From: Candidatus Omnitrophota bacterium
Lineage (GTDB): Bacteria; Omnitrophota; Gorgyraeia; Gygaellales; Profunditerraquicolaceae
Length of the DNA: 8,874 nucleotides
Reading direction: 5' to 3'
NCBI GenBank assembly: GCA_026387555.1
Contig: JAPLLM010000122.1
Location: 1-8,874 of the forward strand
Positions 6,679-8,874 of this stretch are shown here, piece after piece. The number at the start of each line of letters is the position of its first letter. Within the stretch, counting starts at the first letter, position 1. Below the pieces are notes generated by a model. That model did not search any database. It saw only the letters and a list, made by a program, of their open reading frames with translations, and was not told the origin of the DNA. A program made the translations under genes and the position numbers.

Positions 6679-6918
6679 TTGAACAAGAAGATTTTGGTCA
6701 TAGTCGCTGTTTCCATTGCTGTTTTGTTAGGGCTTTTCGTATTCTTAAAATGCGGGAGAGCTCCTTGTCCGTTGGCCAAGAGTAAGAGCGGCGTTTCTTT
6801 GTCCGGGATGCTGAATCAGGCCAGGGATTTACAGGGCAAAGGAGACCTTCTAGGGGCAAGAGATGCCTATGTGAAACTACTTAACGAATTCACCAGCAAA
6901 AAAAAGTCGAAGAATTAA
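6679..6918 (+). CDS. N-terminal part of a frameshifted L,D-transpeptidase: membrane anchor and helical segment
   Basis: If translated without a shift this frame gives 79 residues. A hydrophobic helix (about 5-23) follows the MNKK start and would anchor the protein in the inner membrane. Residues 43-71 (LNQARDLQGKGDLLGARDAY...) resemble one TPR-like helical hairpin. The reading frame ends soon after an A8 run, at SKN-stop. It is most likely not a separate gene. Residues 1-76 join naturally to the LysM/YkuD frame that starts at 6906 if the ribosome or the transcript shifts by -1 (equivalent to one extra A). The joined product would be 264 residues, from 6679 to 7472. A free 79-residue membrane peptide remains possible as the unshifted product. 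The start is TTG with a consensus ribosome binding site. Confidence 0.8.
   Translation: MNKKILVIVAVSIAVLLGLFVFLKCGRAPCPLAKSKSGVSLSGMLNQARDLQGKGDLLGARDAYVKLLNEFTSKKKSKN
6898..6906 (+). other. A8G run with slippery heptamer A_AAA_AAG: frameshift point
   Basis: Eight adenines (6898-6905) are followed by G. In the upstream frame the codons are AAA AAA AAG, so 6900-6906 is the heptamer A_AAA_AAG, the same type used for -1 frameshifting in E. coli dnaX. Shifting back one base moves reading from the anchor frame into the LysM frame at 6906; the unshifted frame stops at 6916-6918. I see no ribosome-binding-like stimulator just upstream and no convincing stem-loop just downstream, so programmed shifting is not established. 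Confidence 0.7.
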
Positions 6919-7472
6919 ATATAAGGCTGCTTTTTTCCCCCGCGGTCACCCCTAAGAGCGTACTCTACGAAATAAAACCCGGGGACACCCTTACAAGAAT
7001 AGCGCGGGAATTTAAAACAACCCCGGAGTTGATCGCAAAAAGCAATAATCTGACGGATTCTAAAATTATCCCGGGTAGAAAGATCAAGGTCTGGAGCGCG
7101 CCTTTCAGCATACTAGTCGATAAGTCCCAAAATACGCTCACCCTTAAATCCGACGAAGAAGTGATCAAGGTCTACATCGTCTCAACCGGAAAGAATAATT
7201 CTACTCCGGTGGGGACTTACAAAATAACCAATAAGCTGGTCAACCCGACGTGGTTTAAGTCCGGGGCGGTGATTCCCGCGGGGAGCACGGATAATGTCTT
7301 AGGCACGCGCTGGATGGGATTTGACCTTGCCGGTTACGGGATACACGGGACTACCGAGCCGCAAAACCTGGGCAAGCAGGTAACTGCCGGATGCGTAAGG
7401 CTGGGCAACCCCGACGTAGAAGAATTATACACCATCATCCCTGTTGGGACGGAAGTTACGATAGTCGATTAA
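6906..7472 (+). CDS. LysM and YkuD L,D-transpeptidase, main part of the frameshifted gene
   Basis: Periplasmic enzyme domain that cross-links peptidoglycan stem peptides (3-3 links) or attaches proteins to them, acting through a cysteine. Numbering is for the joined 264-residue product. A LysM peptidoglycan-binding domain spans about 97-139 (YEIKPGDTLTRIAREF...NNL...IIPGRKIKVW). The YkuD domain spans about 143-264, with STGKNNSTPVGTYKI, H223 in GIHGT, and the catalytic motif TAGC239-V-R241. All catalytic residues are present. The frame has no good start of its own: the first usable codon, TTG at 7029, lies inside LysM and would cut that domain and remove any export signal. The gene therefore needs the anchor encoded at 6679-6905. 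It is followed after three bases by accA. An alternative reading is a recent pseudogene, although the downstream frame is fully intact. Confidence 0.92.
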   Translation, partial: VEELNIRLLFSPAVTPKSVLYEIKPGDTLTRIAREFKTTPELIAKSNNLTDSKIIPGRKIKVWSAPFSILVDKSQNTLTLKSDEEVIKVYIVSTGKNNSTPVGTYKITNKLVNPTWFKSGAVIPAGSTDNVLGTRWMGFDLAGYGIHGTTEPQNLGKQVTAGCVRLGNPDVEELYTIIPVGTEVTIVD

Positions 7473-7475
7473 ATT

Positions 7476-8426
7476 ATGGCCGGATTAGATTTTGAAAAAC
7501 CAATCGTTGAATTAGAAAAGAAGATCTCGGAGCTGAAGAATTTTATCTCCGATAAGAAGATCGATCTTTCCTCCGAAGTTAAGAGGCTGGAGGAAAAGCT
7601 TGAGCATTTAAAAAAGGATACCTATAACAGTCTTAGCGCCTGGCAAAAGGTCCAGCTTGCGCGCCATCCGCTTAGACCGTATACATTAGATTACATCGGG
7701 ATGCTCATGACCGATTTTATAGAATTGCACGGAGACCGGCTATTCTCTGACGATAAAGCGATGGTCTGCGGCCTGGCTAAGTTAGATAATCAGAAAATCG
7801 CAGTAATCGGCCACCAAAAAGGAAGGGATACCAAAGAGAACCTGAAGAGGAATTTTGGCTGCGCCCATCCTGAAGGGTACCGCAAGGCCCTAAGAGTGAT
7901 GCAAATGGCCCAGGACTCTAACTTGCCGATAATTGTCTTTATCGATACCCCGGGCGCGTATCCGGGAATAGGCGCTGAAGAGAGGGGCCAGTCTCAAGCG
8001 ATCGCCCTTAATTTAAGGGAGATGACCCGTATTGCCGTACCGATTGTCGCGGTGGTCATTGGAGAAGGCGGTTCCGGAGGGGCGCTGGGCGTAGGGGTCG
8101 CCGATAGAGTCTGTGTTTTAGAGAATGCTTATTATTCGGTTATTTCTCCCGAGGGGTGCGCCGCTATACTCTGGAAGAACGGAGCGAAAGCGCCGGAAGC
8201 AGCCGAAGTATTAAAACTTACTGCCGAAGGGCTGTTAAAGATGGGGATCATCGACGAAGTCGTCCCCGAGCCTCTGGGTGGCGCGCACCGCGATCCCGCC
8301 AAGACCGCCGCTAATATAAAGGAAACTCTGCAAAGAAATTTGAGCGAGTTAAAGCACTTAAGTTCACAGGATCTGTTAAAAGAGCGTTACAAGAAATTCC
8401 GCAAGATGGGGGTGGTGTCAGAGTGA
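7476..8426 (+). CDS. accA: Acetyl-CoA carboxylase carboxyltransferase subunit alpha
   Basis: 316 residues, the usual length. With AccD it forms the carboxyltransferase that moves CO2 from biotin to acetyl-CoA, giving malonyl-CoA, the committed step of fatty acid synthesis. Signatures in order are the helical N-terminal region (to about 60), RHPLRPYTLDYI (63-74), HGDRLFSDD (85-93), GHQKGRDTKENLKRNFG (112-128), FIDTPGAYPG (155-164), the glycine-rich oxyanion-hole region GEGGSGGALG (196-205), SPEGCAAILWK (224-234) and IIDEVVPEPLGGAHRDP (258-274). The ATG lies three bases after the transpeptidase stop with no clear ribosome binding site, so translation probably depends on ribosomes ending the upstream frame. 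Its level may then be tied to the frameshift in that gene. accD is not in the window. Confidence 0.98.
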   Translation: MAGLDFEKPIVELEKKISELKNFISDKKIDLSSEVKRLEEKLEHLKKDTYNSLSAWQKVQLARHPLRPYTLDYIGMLMTDFIELHGDRLFSDDKAMVCGLAKLDNQKIAVIGHQKGRDTKENLKRNFGCAHPEGYRKALRVMQMAQDSNLPIIVFIDTPGAYPGIGAEERGQSQAIALNLREMTRIAVPIVAVVIGEGGSGGALGVGVADRVCVLENAYYSVISPEGCAAILWKNGAKAPEAAEVLKLTAEGLLKMGIIDEVVPEPLGGAHRDPAKTAANIKETLQRNLSELKHLSSQDLLKERYKKFRKMGVVSE

Positions 8427-8874
8427 TCGAGCAGGAGCTTTTATTATTAGGGCTTTTGCGCCAGAGCCCTAAGCACGGCTACGAAATAAAACAAGAGATC
8501 AAAAAGATCCTCTCGATCTTTGCCGGGGTAGACCTGAAGTCCATATATTACCCCCTTGGTATATTGGAGAAGAGGGGGTTAGTCGCAAAGCGCGCCTTGA
8601 AACCGACCCGCAGGCCCGAACGCCACGTCTACTGCCTTACCTCTAAAGGAAAACTCCGCTTTGATGAGCTTTTAAGCAAGAGTTTTTTGAATTTTAAGCG
8701 CCCACAGTTCAGTTTAGACTTAAGTTTGTATTTTTTAGATAAGATCGACCCTGAAATAGCGCGCCGCCGCATGCGCGGCCGGATGGTGATCCTTAAGGGT
8801 CTCTCCGGCGAAATTGCGCAGATGATTGTTTCTTTAAAAAAGAAATCCTCTCCCCACATCCTTATCCTCGAACA
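8423..8874 (+). CDS. PadR-type winged-helix transcriptional regulator, 3' end missing
   Basis: The frame opens with GTG at 8423 overlapping the accA stop (GTGA) and stays open to the window edge, giving 150 codons. The N-terminal 80 residues match the PadR winged helix: ELLLLGLLRQSPKHGYEIKQ (about 5-24), SIYYPLGILEKRGLV (about 43-57, the recognition region), then RPERHVYCLTSKGK (about 67-80), the wing. The remainder (about 85-150) is basic and helical, as expected for the dimerising C-terminal part, but too little is visible to assign a subfamily. PadR proteins are usually repressors that often control adjacent genes. Overlap with accA suggests co-expression, with autoregulation of this block possible but unproven. 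An ATG start is absent; GTG was chosen because the PadR motif begins right after it. Confidence 0.88.
   Translation, partial: MIEQELLLLGLLRQSPKHGYEIKQEIKKILSIFAGVDLKSIYYPLGILEKRGLVAKRALKPTRRPERHVYCLTSKGKLRFDELLSKSFLNFKRPQFSLDLSLYFLDKIDPEIARRRMRGRMVILKGLSGEIAQMIVSLKKKSSPHILILE

Noticed and set aside
6919..6950. T6C5 run downstream of the early stop as a possible intrinsic terminator
   Set aside because: The preceding AAGGCTGCTT can form only about three base pairs, and the LysM coding frame runs straight through.
7029..7472. Independent L,D-transpeptidase gene starting with TTG at 7029
   Set aside because: That codon lies in the middle of the LysM domain, has no ribosome binding site, and would remove the export anchor; the homologous reading continues upstream to 6906.
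8629..8859. Minus-strand open frame near the window end
   Set aside because: It is antisense to the PadR gene, whose frame is continuous and carries a recognisable winged helix.
1..8874. CRISPR arrays, tRNA genes, transposases, toxin-antitoxin or phage-defence genes
   Set aside because: No regularly spaced repeats, tRNA-like cloverleaf sequences or matching protein motifs were seen; nearly all bases are assigned to the genes listed.

Overview
The window looks like an ordinary bacterial chromosome segment of intermediate GC content (judged by eye, not counted). It is densely packed with housekeeping genes, many of which overlap or sit a few bases apart. No tRNA, rRNA, CRISPR array, insertion sequence or prophage gene is visible. 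The protein style suggests an uncultured Gram-negative lineage, possibly in or near Omnitrophota or the wider PVC group. Grounds for this are a PKD lipoprotein, a TM/helical/LysM/YkuD L,D-transpeptidase and frequent AGG and ATA codons. The assignment is an inference from memory and not secure.

Left block (1-3978, + strand): folC (5' end cut by the window edge), mnmE, folE and an uncharacterised PKD-domain lipoprotein. Junctions are a 7-base overlap, a 1-base gap and a 6-base gap, so this is very likely one operon. The first three genes share folate chemistry: FolE opens tetrahydrofolate synthesis, FolC adds glutamates at its end, and MnmE uses a folate one-carbon unit to modify tRNA wobble uridine.

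Middle (3982-5508, - strand): a complete comM/yifB AAA+ ATPase gene. It converges on the lipoprotein gene with only three bases between the stop codons.

Right block (5608-8874, + strand): a strong sigma70-type promoter at 5572-5599 sits directly against the start codon of a membrane-anchored coiled-coil protein. That first mRNA is therefore probably leaderless. The block continues with a divergent-PAP2 (DUF212) membrane protein, a LysM/YkuD L,D-transpeptidase gene, accA and a PadR-type regulator that starts with GTG and runs off the window end. The genes are tightly spaced and look co-transcribed, joining cell-wall, membrane and fatty-acid functions.

The most notable observation is in the L,D-transpeptidase gene. 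Its N-terminal anchor and its LysM/catalytic part lie in different frames, joined exactly at an A8G run containing the slippery heptamer A_AAA_AAG. A -1 shift there gives a normal 264-residue enzyme. It could be recoding (ribosomal or transcriptional slippage), a real mutation, or a one-base homopolymer error. Other points are the leaderless promoter arrangement, a 7-bp tandem repeat inside an apparent insertion in folC, and the uncharacterised lipoprotein and coiled-coil genes. I see no clear new multi-gene system.
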